Source: an uncultured Collinsella sp.
GTDB lineage: Bacteria; Actinomycetota; Coriobacteriia; Coriobacteriales; Coriobacteriaceae
Reading direction: 5' to 3'
Assembly: GCA_902494815.1 (NCBI GenBank)
Contig: CABUVB010000004.1
Coordinates: 1 to 40,701, forward strand
DNA: 40,701 nucleotides
The position numbers and the translations under genes are program-made. Below, one piece after another: positions 7,706 through 14,961 of this stretch; within the stretch, counting starts at the first letter, position 1; every line of letters begins with the position of its first letter. A model generated the notes under the pieces. The model ran no database searches, was not told the origin of the DNA, and saw nothing but the letters and a program-made list of their open reading frames with translations.

Positions 7706-8536
7706 ATGGATCGCAGTAAGGTACCTGCCGTTCTATCCATCGCAGGATCCGATTCCAGCGGTGGCGCCGGCATTCAGGCCGACATCAAGACCATCACGGC
7801 GCACCGCCTGTATGCCGAGACGGCCATCACCGCCATCACCGCACAGAACACCTTGGGCGTCACCGCCGTACAGGATATCTCGCCAGATATCGTAGCCGCG
7901 CAAATTGACGCCGTTTTTGACGATATCCGCCCGAACGCCGTCAAGATCGGCATGGTTTCTTCTGTCGAGATTATCGAAGTCATCGCCGACCGCTTGAGCG
8001 CCTGGAACGCAACAAACGTGGTCGTCGACCCCGTCATGGTAGCCACCTCGGGCGCACGGCTGATTGCCGAAGATGCCGCCGAGGCGCTCACCCGCCGCCT
8101 GTTCCCGCTGGCGACCGTCATCACGCCCAATATTCCCGAGGCCATGGCCCTGCTCGACTACGAGGTCGACTCCGAGCGCACGCAGCAAAATGCTGCCATG
8201 CTCCTCACCCGCCGCTTTGGTTGCGCGTCTCTCGTTAAGGGCGGGCATTTTGTCAACGAGGCCAACGATGTGCTAGCAGAGCCCGCGCCGCTCGATGACG
8301 AAGGCAACCACCTGGGCGATCCGCTCACCACGTGGTTCCGCCACAAGCGCATCGAGACCGGCAACACGCATGGCACCGGTTGCACGCTCTCGTCCGCCAT
8401 CGCCTGCGCGCTGGCCCAGGGCATGGATCTTGCCGACGCCGTCAACGCCGGCAAGGCCTACCTAACCGGCGCTCTCGCCGCCGGCTTTGACATGGGCAAA
8501 GGCTCCGGCCCCGTTAACCATATGTGGCAGTATTAA
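7706..8536 (+). CDS. thiD: Hydroxymethylpyrimidine (phosphate) kinase ThiD
   Basis: 276 aa, a normal ThiD length. It phosphorylates HMP and HMP-P to HMP-PP in the cytosol, the step after ThiC. The ribokinase-like fold is shown by the N-terminal GSDSSGGAGIQADIKT, the substrate-side TAITAQNT, VVDPVMVATSG in the middle, NIPEAMALL, and the C-terminal GTGCTLSSAIA anion-hole motif with its catalytic Cys. The start ATG has AAGGGAG 6 nt upstream. It lies on the same strand as thiC, but the gap contains a hairpin and a TATAAT, so co-transcription is possible rather than certain. Downstream is the unusual repeat-filled gap. Confidence 0.95.
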   Translation: MDRSKVPAVLSIAGSDSSGGAGIQADIKTITAHRLYAETAITAITAQNTLGVTAVQDISPDIVAAQIDAVFDDIRPNAVKIGMVSSVEIIEVIADRLSAWNATNVVVDPVMVATSGARLIAEDAAEALTRRLFPLATVITPNIPEAMALLDYEVDSERTQQNAAMLLTRRFGCASLVKGGHFVNEANDVLAEPAPLDDEGNHLGDPLTTWFRHKRIETGNTHGTGCTLSSAIACALAQGMDLADAVNAGKAYLTGALAAGFDMGKGSGPVNHMWQY

Positions 8537-8550
8537 GACTCGCAGTTCAA

Positions 8551-8587
8551 AACCACCGCAAAGGGGACAGGCACCTTTGCGGTGGTT
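8551..8587. repeat. Perfect 14-bp hairpin after thiD
   Basis: Arms 8551-8564 and 8574-8587 (AACCACCGCAAAGG and its complement) enclose a 9-nt loop, GGACAGGCA. There is no T run on the plus strand; on the minus strand the stem ends in TTTTG. It may end thiD transcription or belong to the repeat element to its right, since a related hairpin (CCACCGCAA...TTGTGGTGG) closes the other side at 8831-8859. Confidence 0.75.
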
Positions 8588-8596
8588 CCCACAAAC

Positions 8597-8814
8597 ATCT
8601 CGATCTGTAACAGTTAGAGTCCATTTTTCGGCCCACCTGTTACAAATCGAGACATCCAAATTCCATTGAGAAGATAATCTCGATGTGTAACATTAACTCG
8701 GCAAAATCGACCCTAGATGTTACAGATCGAGACAAACGACCGATATCGACCTAAAATAATCTCAATCTGTAACATCTAGCCCGTTTTCGGCCTTACAACT
8801 GTTACAGATCAAGA
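8597..8814. repeat. Three tandem 56-nt palindromic units
   Basis: This fills the 334-nt gap between thiD and the SGNH gene, where no ORF is credible. Units lie at 8597-8652, 8677-8732 and 8759-8814. Each is a left arm like ATCTCGATCTGTAACA, a loop of exactly 25 nt, and a right arm like TGTTACAGATCGAGA; each arm pair has one or two mismatches. Loops 1 and 3 share TTTTCGGCC, and loop 2 resembles them when reverse-complemented. The gaps between units are 24 and 26 nt, so the arm motif recurs in alternating orientation every 40-41 nt. Function unknown. Confidence 0.85.
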
Positions 8815-8830
8815 CAAATCAACGAAACAA

Positions 8831-8859
8831 GCCACCGCAAGGAGAACTATTGTGGTGGT
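8831..8859 (-). terminator. Hairpin after the SGNH hydrolase gene
   Basis: GCCACCGCAA (8831-8840) faces TTGTGGTGGT (8850-8859). The stem lies just past the SGNH stop and is followed on the minus strand by TTGTTTCGTTG. Two pairs are G-U if read on plus and A-C mismatches if read on minus, so terminator strength on the minus strand is doubtful. Confidence 0.4.
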
Positions 8860-8870
8860 TTGGGGCCGTG

Positions 8871-9530
8871 CTACTCACCGAGCATCTCTTGGAGCTTGGC
8901 CGCCACGGCGTGACCCAGGCTCTCATGGCTTTCGGGCATCATATGCAGATAGTCGATATCGCCCGGCTCGGCAAACTCCGCTGCATTCAAAAAGTCGCAG
9001 CCAAACTGCTCGGCTACGTGCGCATAGTATTCAGCAAAATGCTCCGAGGCCTCGACGGAACGCTCGTCAAAATCGGTCATATATACATCGGCGATTTGCG
9101 GCTTGATCTTGATAGGTGCCATCAGCAGAATACGCGGGCAGGGTGCGGCATTGGTCCAGGGAAATGCACGCACCGCGCGAATCAGCGCCATGGTGCCACG
9201 GGCAATATCGGAGGCCGTCACACCAAAGACCGTCTTGCAATCGTTGGTTCCCAGCATAATAACGATCGCATCCAGCGGCTTATGGGCCTCGAGCAGCATC
9301 GGCAGTGCGCGGATGCCGTTAAGATTGGTGTTCAGATGGCACATGTCGTCGCGTACCGTCGTGCGGCCGTTGAGGCCTTCTTCAATTACATGCCAGCCCT
9401 CGCCTAAGTCACGTTGGGCCACGCCGCACCAGCGCACATCCTGCGCATAGCGCACCGCGGTGCCGTCGCGCATGCCCGCCGGATCGTAACCATAGGTGTT
9501 GCTGTCGCCAAAGCATAGAACGTTTTTCAT
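8871..9530 (-). CDS. SGNH/GDSL family hydrolase
   Basis: 219 aa with the block motifs of SGNH esterases: GDSNT at residues 8-12 (nucleophile Ser), GLNGRTT (Gly block, about 53), GTND (Asn block, about 95) and DYLHMMPE near the C-terminus (Asp-x-x-His dyad). Such enzymes remove acyl groups from small esters or sugars; the substrate here cannot be told. No signal peptide or membrane segment is seen, so it should be cytosolic. GAGGGG lies upstream of the ATG. It follows the TIGR02452-type gene on the same strand with a terminator in between, so it probably has its own promoter or depends on read-through. Confidence 0.92.
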   Translation of the reverse strand: MKNVLCFGDSNTYGYDPAGMRDGTAVRYAQDVRWCGVAQRDLGEGWHVIEEGLNGRTTVRDDMCHLNTNLNGIRALPMLLEAHKPLDAIVIMLGTNDCKTVFGVTASDIARGTMALIRAVRAFPWTNAAPCPRILLMAPIKIKPQIADVYMTDFDERSVEASEHFAEYYAHVAEQFGCDFLNAAEFAEPGDIDYLHMMPESHESLGHAVAAKLQEMLGE

Positions 9531-9549
9531 CGTAAGCCCCTCGCTCAGT

Positions 9550-9581
9550 AAAAAACCGACGGAAGCAGCCTCTCCCGCCGG
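9550..9581 (-). terminator. Terminator after the TIGR02452-type gene
   Basis: On the minus strand CCGGCGG (9581-9575) pairs with CCGTCGG (9562-9556), one G-U pair, 12-nt loop, followed directly by six T (9555-9550). It ends 20 nt before the SGNH start codon. Confidence 0.75.
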
Positions 9582-9608
9582 CTCGACCCATCTGTCAGCA
9601 CGTACCGA

Positions 9609-10742
9609 TTACAGGTACTTGCGCCAATCGTCCTCGTCCTCATCATCCTCGGTAGCAGCCTGGATCTGCTCGGCGGCGCGAGCTGCCGCAGCGCGAGCGG
9701 CAACCTGGGCATAGGACTCCTCGTTGCGCTCGGGGAAGTTTGCCAGCACGTGCTCGAACTTGGCAAAATCCTCATCCCAGCGCGTAGAAGGCACGGCAAA
9801 GAAGACTTGCTTGACCTTAAAGTCGCCCGACGCGAGCTCCTTGCGGAAGAGCTCGGCCACGGCCTCTGCGTCAAAGCCGTTGTTGTCGCAGCCCCAAGCG
9901 CCCAGCACGAGCTTCTCGCGACCTAGCTCGTCGCAGATGGCAAGCACAAAGCGAATGCGGTCGCGCAGGGCATCCAGCAGAGCATCGTCGCTCACGCGAT
10001 ACTCCTGGCGGGCGCGCTTAACGTTGGGCGCGGCGGCCACGATCACGTCGGCGTATGCATGCACGTGGTTGCGGTCGAAGCGCACCGCAGGCACCACCAG
10101 CGCACGGTTTCGGTAAAGCTCGCAGTTGATGTTGCGGCGACGGTTCTCGCCGTACCATTTGCGCTGCTTATCGAGAACGTTGTACAGATACGAATCGGCG
10201 CACAGCGTGGCCTCCTGGCCCAGATAACCCTGAATATAGCCACCGCCCGGATTGGTGAACGAGGCAAAGTCGAGCACGGCCATGTCGCAGAACTGCGCAT
10301 AGCCTCGACCGTTATCCAGAATGGCCTGCGTGGCAGAGGCGTCGAGCACGGTGACCTCGGGCAGGACCGGAGCGGGCTCCTCGGCGGCAGGCGCGGACTC
10401 GGTCTCCGTGGCCTCCTCTGCGTGTGCAGGCTCGGCCGTAACCTCGGTCTCGGCGGACGCAACCTCAGCGGTCTCGGCCTCGGCGGCCTCAGACTCCTCG
10501 GCAACCTGTTCTTCGGTGGCCACAGCACTCTGAACCTTGGCCTTCATCGCCGAGACAAAGCCGGCAGGCATACCGTCAAACTCGCGAACACCGGCAAGCG
10601 AACGCTCGATATCCTTGGCGCACGCTTCGGACACAGTTGCCACGTGACGCTCGGCGGCCTTGGCACGGGCCTCGCGCTTGGGATTGGGCTGACCCGCTCG
10701 GTTGGACCTGCGGTTACGGTTCCTGTTGTCGACGTCTGCCAT
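9609..10742 (-). CDS. TIGR02452/DUF2263 family, microbial PARG-like macrodomain protein
   Basis: 377 aa. Residues about 130-340 match the TIGR02452 / microbial poly(ADP-ribose) glycohydrolase-like family: FASFTNPGGG (GGG at 166-168), then SYLYNVL, VVPAVRFDR, IVAAAPN, VLGAWGCDNNGFD and FFAVPS. Active members remove ADP-ribose and carry GGG-x(6-8)-QEE. Here the motif reads GGG-x7-QEA, with Ala178 in place of the second, catalytic Glu, so activity is doubtful. The N-terminus is basic and Arg/Asn-rich (1-30), residues about 75-130 are a Glu/Ala/Val-rich low-complexity stretch, and the C-terminus is acidic. The ATG has GAAAGGTG upstream. It lies between terminators and is probably monocistronic. 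The family call is firm and the function is open. Confidence 0.85.
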   Translation of the reverse strand: MADVDNRNRNRRSNRAGQPNPKREARAKAAERHVATVSEACAKDIERSLAGVREFDGMPAGFVSAMKAKVQSAVATEEQVAEESEAAEAETAEVASAETEVTAEPAHAEEATETESAPAAEEPAPVLPEVTVLDASATQAILDNGRGYAQFCDMAVLDFASFTNPGGGYIQGYLGQEATLCADSYLYNVLDKQRKWYGENRRRNINCELYRNRALVVPAVRFDRNHVHAYADVIVAAAPNVKRARQEYRVSDDALLDALRDRIRFVLAICDELGREKLVLGAWGCDNNGFDAEAVAELFRKELASGDFKVKQVFFAVPSTRWDEDFAKFEHVLANFPERNEESYAQVAARAAAARAAEQIQAATEDDEDEDDWRKYL

Positions 10743-10806
10743 AAGTGGTCACCTTTCTCGGTCTCTGCCGCTATCGGCTTTTCCCATCCATGATACCCCG
10801 CCGCGT

Positions 10807-10836
10807 ACAAAAAAGACGGCCCCGAAGGACCGCCTT
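10807..10836 (-). terminator. Terminator after the Bax inhibitor-1 family gene
   Basis: On the minus strand a 10-bp stem (10836-10827 with 10822-10813, two G-U pairs) closes a UUCG tetraloop and runs into a T tract (10814-10808). A classic intrinsic terminator about 45 nt past the stop. Confidence 0.9.
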
Positions 10837-10880
10837 TCGCATCGATTTGCACGCACGGCAAGCACCGCCGCAATTCGCCA

Positions 10881-11576
10881 CTAGTCGCGACGGCCGAGGA
10901 TGTTCAGAATGCGCAGGAACACGTTGATAATATCCACGAACAGGTTAGAGGCCATAAGCACGGCGTTGGGCAGCGTAGGCGGCACCGTCGTGGCAACATA
11001 GGTGTCGTAGCCAATGAAGCCGGCGAACACCACAATCACGATCAGGTCGGTGATGGACTGCGAAACGCCCATGAACATCAGCACGATCTCAACCAGAATA
11101 GTAGCGAGCAGAATGCCAAAACCGATGCCATATACGCGCTGGAAAAACTTGGGGAACGTCACACCCAAGGCGCCAAAGACAAAGGTGATGGCGGCCGTGG
11201 CGATAAAGGCAGTGTTGATGGTGGGCAGGTCGTAGTTGGCAAGGCCAAACGACGCGGTCAGGCCAAAGGTGCTCGCAAAGATTACGTAGCCCACAAGGGA
11301 CAGGCCCACGGACTGCTTGCTGGCGGCGGCCGACATCATGACCATGCCGACGATGGTCAAAATAAATGAGCCAAAGACCAGCGGCAAAGCGGCGCCGCTC
11401 ATCATCATGCGCGCAAACGACATGGTGCTCGTAAAGTAAGCACCGACGCCCATGGCGCAAAAGCCCAAAAAGATCAGGGCAGACATGACAAGGTTGTACG
11501 CGCGCGGCGACATCTCCTTGGCACGGCTTGCACCGGTCTCGATGGGGCCGTTCTGATAGCCCTGGATATCGTTCAT
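10881..11576 (-). CDS. Bax inhibitor-1 / YccA family membrane protein
   Basis: 231 aa from the ATG at 11576, served by AAAGGACG; an in-frame extension to 11600 has no such site. Seven hydrophobic segments are spread from about residue 30 to 225, the pattern of the BI-1/TMBIM family (UPF0005). Bacterial members include the E. coli FtsH-linked YccA and the B. subtilis pH-sensitive calcium leak channel YetJ. Characteristic features are the N-terminal SPRAYNLVMSAL, the conserved GYDTY Asp in a late membrane helix, and the C-terminal FLRILNILG. A calcium leak role is family knowledge, not shown here. It lies 78 nt downstream of the small unknown gene, same strand. Confidence 0.9.
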   Translation of the reverse strand: MNDIQGYQNGPIETGASRAKEMSPRAYNLVMSALIFLGFCAMGVGAYFTSTMSFARMMMSGAALPLVFGSFILTIVGMVMMSAAASKQSVGLSLVGYVIFASTFGLTASFGLANYDLPTINTAFIATAAITFVFGALGVTFPKFFQRVYGIGFGILLATILVEIVLMFMGVSQSITDLIVIVVFAGFIGYDTYVATTVPPTLPNAVLMASNLFVDIINVFLRILNILGRRD

Positions 11577-11603
11577 ACTTCGTCCTTTCAAAAAGCGCAC
11601 GAC

Positions 11604-11668
11604 AGCGCCGTAGGTGACAAGATTCCTGCCATTGTACCCGAATGCCGCACGTCCTTACCTACGGCGCT
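11604..11668. repeat. 12-bp inverted repeat spanning the stop of the 11655 gene
   Basis: AGCGCCGTAGGT (11604-11615) is the exact complement of 11657-11668, with a 41-nt spacer. One arm includes the last codons of the small upstream gene; the other lies just before the Bax inhibitor-1 family gene. On the minus strand TTTTT follows 9 nt after the stem, so it could be a leaky terminator. A TACAAT lies in the loop on the minus strand. Confidence 0.5.
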
Positions 11669-11993
11669 CGCCCTCAAGCGTACGATCAAAGGCCCAGACC
11701 CACCAACGCATCACGTGTGCCTGCGAGCCGTCTGCCCGCTCGCGCGTCTGGTCCTCCAGATACAACTCGGTCGCGTGCCCGCCAAAACGCACCTTATATG
11801 TTGCCGTACGGATGCCGTAGACCATCAGGCCAAACCCGGTGGTCGAGATAATTTCGTCGATCGTAAAACAACGGCCGTCGACCCAGCAGACGGTGACCGG
11901 CACGACCTGTCCGCCCGCGAGGATGCGGGCCACGACGTCCACATACTGCTTGTGCACGCGCCGAGTTTTGCCGTCTGTCTGTCGATATTCCAT
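11655..11993 (-). CDS. Small protein of unknown function
   Basis: 112 aa from the ATG at 11993. The choice of start is uncertain: AGGAGG ends one base before this ATG, too close for a normal ribosome-binding site, while an upstream in-frame ATG (12014) has none. The protein is basic at its start and then alternates in a beta-barrel-like way (VVARILAGGQVVPVTVCWVDG, YKVRFGGHATELYLED). It ends in a Trp-rich RWWVWAFDR and an Arg-rich tail. It has no membrane segment and I do not recognise a family. It precedes the Bax inhibitor-1 family gene on the same strand by 78 nt. Confidence 0.65.
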   Translation of the reverse strand: MEYRQTDGKTRRVHKQYVDVVARILAGGQVVPVTVCWVDGRCFTIDEIISTTGFGLMVYGIRTATYKVRFGGHATELYLEDQTRERADGSQAHVMRWWVWAFDRTLEGERRR

Positions 11994-12187
11994 GCCTCCT
12001 ATTATCGAACGCATGTTTGTATGTTGTAAAGCGAACAGACTGTGGTTTTGGAGTGTCGTAGTAATCGCACGTGTCCGCATGGCGTGTTAGCAAAAAGAAC
12101 ACCCGCGGTCAACAGGGCTAATATTCAATTTTAGTGCCAAAAAGTCCACTTCTCCCATCAGAACTCGGTAAAGAGACCCGCAGAAGG

Positions 12188-12202
12188 TGATACGATTTAT
12201 CA
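12188..12202 (+). promoter_or_regulatory. Palindrome with extended -10-like core before pitA
   Basis: TGATA (12188-12192) and TATCA (12198-12202) are inverted copies around CGATT. The left half contains TGATACGAT, the same nine bases found before the M18 gene. It lies about 42 nt before the transporter start. No -35 is convincing. Confidence 0.3.
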
Positions 12203-12243
12203 TGTTTTTGTAACGTGTCTGCAAACTTCGAGAAAGCCCATAT

Positions 12244-13293
12244 ATGGACGTAACGTTCTCAACCTTCCTCGGCCAAATTGTGTCGAACCCAGTCCTTGCC
12301 GTCACCGTGATCCTCGCGTTGGGTGCCATCTTCGTCAATGGATGGACCGACGCGCCCAACGCCATCGCGACCTGCGTCACTACGCGTTGCATGCCCGCCC
12401 GCGCCGCCATTCTCATGAGCGCCGCATTCAACTTCCTCGGCGTGCTCATCATGACGCACTTTAACGCGAGCGTCGCCAACACCATCTCACATATCGTCGA
12501 CTTTGGCGGAAACAGCACCATGGCGCTCGCCTGCCTATGCGCGGCGCTGTTCTCCATCGTCGTCTACGGCGCCACAGCGTCGCGTTTTGGCATCCCCACC
12601 TCGCAAAGCCACAGCCTTATCGCCGGCCTGACCGGTGCCGCCATCGCCCTCGGCGGTGCGAGCAGCGTCAACGTCCACGAGTGGATGAAGGTCATCTACG
12701 GCCTGGCGCTCTCCATCGGCCTGGGCTTTGTCATGGGCTGGGTCCTGTGCAAGCTCGTCTCGATTCTTTTCGCCGCCGCCAACAGGCGACGTGCCAATGT
12801 CTTCTTTAAATACGCTCAGATCGCGAGCGCTGCGGCCATGAGCTTTATGCACGGCGCGCAGGATGGACAGAAGTTCATCGGCGTGCTCTTTTTAGGCGTG
12901 GCCTTTGCCAGCGGCCAGACGAGCGTCGGCGATGCAGGCATCCCCATCTGGATTATGCTGCTGTGCTCGGCCACTATGGGTATCGGCACCAGCGTGGGCG
13001 GCGAGCGCATCATCAAGTCCGTCGGCCAGAGCATGGTCAAGCTCGAAAAGTATCAGGGCTTCTCCGCCGACCTGGCGGGCGCCGCAAACCTGCTGCTTGC
13101 CACCCTTACCGGCATCCCCGTGTCCTCCACACACATCAAGACCTGCGCCATCATGGGCGTCGGTGCCGTCAAGCGCCTCTCAGCCATCAACTTCGGCGTC
13201 GTCAAAGACATGATGTTCACCTGGTTCTTCACCTTCCCCGCCTGCGGACTCATCAGCTTTGTCATGGCCAAGCTGTTCATGATGTTCCTCTAG
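12244..13293 (+). CDS. pitA: PiT family inorganic phosphate transporter
   Basis: 349 aa with about ten membrane segments. It shows both copies of the PiT duplicated signature: VNGWTDAPNAIATCV near the N-terminus with GIPTSQSHSLIAG, and in the second half FMHGAQDGQKFIGV with GIPVSSTHIKTCAIMGVGA. PiT carriers move phosphate, usually as a metal-phosphate complex, with protons or sodium and low affinity. The large cytoplasmic loop is short compared with E. coli PitA (499 aa), as in many Gram-positive members. The ribosome-binding site is weak (GAGAAAG). A DUF47 gene follows after 67 nt, the usual pit-DUF47 pair. It complements the high-affinity Pst system at 18.6-22.1 kb. Confidence 0.94.
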   Translation: MDVTFSTFLGQIVSNPVLAVTVILALGAIFVNGWTDAPNAIATCVTTRCMPARAAILMSAAFNFLGVLIMTHFNASVANTISHIVDFGGNSTMALACLCAALFSIVVYGATASRFGIPTSQSHSLIAGLTGAAIALGGASSVNVHEWMKVIYGLALSIGLGFVMGWVLCKLVSILFAAANRRRANVFFKYAQIASAAAMSFMHGAQDGQKFIGVLFLGVAFASGQTSVGDAGIPIWIMLLCSATMGIGTSVGGERIIKSVGQSMVKLEKYQGFSADLAGAANLLLATLTGIPVSSTHIKTCAIMGVGAVKRLSAINFGVVKDMMFTWFFTFPACGLISFVMAKLFMMFL

Positions 13294-13360
13294 TCAAACC
13301 GAACGTCCATCCGGACCGCATTACTTCGCCCACCCGTCTTCGCCTCGAAAGGACCCACCC

Positions 13361-13984
13361 ATGGCAAAGAAACCCGATTCGTTCTACTTTGATAACTACG
13401 TTGCCTGCGCCGACCTCGCCGTTCAGGCAGCCGAGCTGCTCACCAAGATTTTTGAGAACTTTGACCCCGCGCAGATCCACGACATGCTCGATAAGATGCA
13501 TGCGATTGAGCATGCGGCAGACAAGAAGCACCACGAGCTCGAAGACGCCTTGCTCACCGCCTTTATCACCCCGCTCGAGCGCGAGGATCTGGATCTGATG
13601 AGCTGCTCACTCGACACCGTGCTCGACCGCATCGAGGGCGTCGTGCAGCGCGTCTACTTCACCAACATCCAGAGCATCCATCCCGACGCCATCGTCATCG
13701 CTCACAAGGTGACTGACGCCTGCCGCGCCATGAAAGACCTGATGGTCGAGCTGCCCAACTACCGCAAGTCCAAGACCCTGCGCGAACTCGTCATCCAGAT
13801 CAACACCATCGAGTCCGAAGCCGACGAGCTCTATATCAACGCCATGCGCAACCTGCACGTTAACGGCAAAGACCCGCTCGAGGTCATCGCCTGGCGTGAC
13901 GTGTACGCCTTCCTGGAGTACTGCGCTGACTGCTGTGAGAATGTGGCCGATGTTGTGGATTCGATTGTCATGAAGAACAGTTAA
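13361..13984 (+). CDS. DUF47 (PhoU-like) phosphate transport partner
   Basis: 207 aa, all-helical, matching the DUF47/TIGR00153 family, PhoU-like proteins encoded beside PiT transporters. The N-terminal half has the acidic metal-ligand pattern HAIEHAADKKHHELED and a second repeat carries TIESEADELY and ECADCCENVADVVD-type acidic residues, as in the two three-helix bundles of PhoU. Family knowledge suggests it modulates PiT uptake or senses metal-phosphate; the exact role is not established. AAAGGA stands upstream of the ATG. Together with the transporter it forms a two-gene unit ended by the very large inverted repeat at 13990-14097. Confidence 0.9.
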   Translation: MAKKPDSFYFDNYVACADLAVQAAELLTKIFENFDPAQIHDMLDKMHAIEHAADKKHHELEDALLTAFITPLEREDLDLMSCSLDTVLDRIEGVVQRVYFTNIQSIHPDAIVIAHKVTDACRAMKDLMVELPNYRKSKTLRELVIQINTIESEADELYINAMRNLHVNGKDPLEVIAWRDVYAFLEYCADCCENVADVVDSIVMKNS

Positions 13985-13989
13985 TTGGG

Positions 13990-14097
13990 GGTACGTGTCC
14001 CGGCGGCGAAGGGCCGGCACCTGTTTGCTTTCTCACTCCGGCTGCATGGCAGAGTCGTTCGAAAGTAAACAGGTGCCGGCCCTTCGCCTTACGTACC
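13990..14097. repeat. 28-bp inverted repeat after the DUF47 gene
   Basis: Arms 14005-14032 and 14061-14088 are inverted copies with one difference over 28 nt. Outside them GGTACGT (13990-13996) and ACGTACC (14091-14097) also pair. The loop is 28 nt. No T run follows on either strand, so this is not a standard intrinsic terminator despite its position five bases after the stop of the DUF47 gene. Confidence 0.85.
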
Positions 14098-14100
14098 ACC

Positions 14101-14223
14101 ATTGGGAACTTTGGCTGATACTTTGAAAGCGATGGGGCTTTTGTTGGCGGGGCCTTTGGACCCGATTGGGAACTTTGGGACCGCCTTAAACGTTTGGGTG
14201 GATGGGGCTTTGGGTACCCTTTG
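14101..14223 (+). repeat. Two imperfect tandem copies before the nitroreductase
   Basis: ATTGGGAACTTTGG occurs at 14101 and 14165 and GATGGGGCTT at 14131 and 14201. The two units of about 60 nt are otherwise diverged. The stretch is strongly G+T-rich on the plus strand, unlike most of the window. I see no clear promoter in it. Confidence 0.6.
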
Positions 14224-14264
14224 TTTTACTTTGGATTGATTCGTTGAATTTGGAGGTCTTGGTT

Positions 14265-14795
14265 GTGAGTTATTTGGATCTGGCTCGTGGTCGGTATTCT
14301 TGTCGTTCGTTTGAGGACCGTCCTGTTGAGCAAGCTGTGGTGGATGCCATTGTTGAGGCTGGGCGGATTGCTCCTTCTGCTTGTAATAATCATCCAACCC
14401 GTGTGATGGTGTTGGATACGCCTGAGCTTCTGGAGAAGGCTGCTGCTTGTCAGCCTCGGTTTGCTCGTGATGGGTCTATCTTTGGCGCTCCGCTTATCTT
14501 CCTTATTTGCAGCGTTACCGATGATGCTTGGGTGCGCCCGTATGATCAGATGAATTCCAGCGAAATCGATACATCCATCGTTTGCGATCAGATGATGATG
14601 GAGGCCACCGAGCAGGGCCTGGGAACGTGCTGGGTATGCCATTTTAAGCCAGAGGTGGCACAGGAGCAGTTCAATCTGCCCAAGGGCGTCTATCCCTATC
14701 ACATGCTCGTCTGTGGATATCCTGCCGACCACATCGCCGATCCCGAGCATCGCGAGGCCCGTACCATTCCCCTCTCCGACTTCCTCCTCAAGTAG
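14265..14795 (+). CDS. Nitroreductase family FMN oxidoreductase
   Basis: 176 aa from the GTG at 14265, which has GGAGG 8 nt upstream; the frame is open back to 14202 without a better site. It matches the nitroreductase fold: an N-terminal RYSCRSFEDRPV (FMN phosphate binding), APSACNNHPTRV, and near the end GLGTCWVCHF with PYHMLVCGYPAD. Such enzymes use NAD(P)H and FMN to reduce quinones or nitro compounds; the substrate is unknown. The first half uses mostly T-ending codons and the second half mostly C-ending codons, with the switch near 14540. This is unlike every neighbour and suggests a mosaic origin. It has its own terminator. Confidence 0.9.
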   Translation: MSYLDLARGRYSCRSFEDRPVEQAVVDAIVEAGRIAPSACNNHPTRVMVLDTPELLEKAAACQPRFARDGSIFGAPLIFLICSVTDDAWVRPYDQMNSSEIDTSIVCDQMMMEATEQGLGTCWVCHFKPEVAQEQFNLPKGVYPYHMLVCGYPADHIADPEHREARTIPLSDFLLK

Positions 14796-14842
14796 GTTTT
14801 GGGACATGCCTTAAAACCTACCCTTGACCGCTCACCCGTTCG

Positions 14843-14881
14843 CCGAGTTCTGCGCCATTATGTGCAGGGCTCGGTTTTTTA
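14843..14881 (+). terminator. Terminator after the nitroreductase gene
   Basis: CCGAGTTCTGC (14843-14853) pairs with 14864-14874 (two G-U pairs, 10-nt loop), followed by a T run at 14875-14880. Confidence 0.85.
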
Positions 14882-14904
14882 TGTTACGCACTCCGGCACA
14901 GTCA

Positions 14905-14935
14905 TAAAAAAGGACCCGCAAGCTGCGGGTCCTTT
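14905..14935 (-). terminator. Terminator after divIVA
   Basis: A perfect 12-bp stem (14909-14920 with 14924-14935, AAAGGACCCGCA and its complement) with a 3-nt loop. On the minus strand it runs straight into T residues (14911-14906). It ends the division block. Confidence 0.92.
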
Positions 14936-14961
14936 CTAGGCACCAAATTGTAGGCCGAATG

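Noticed and set aside
8597..8814. CRISPR array
   Set aside because: Units are regularly spaced, but the repeat alternates in orientation, has only 15-16 nt, and the loops are related to each other rather than unique. No cas gene is present in the window.
11655..11993. Assignment of the small protein to a named DUF
   Set aside because: The beta-rich pattern and RWWVW end are suggestive of small single-domain families, but I could not match one with confidence.
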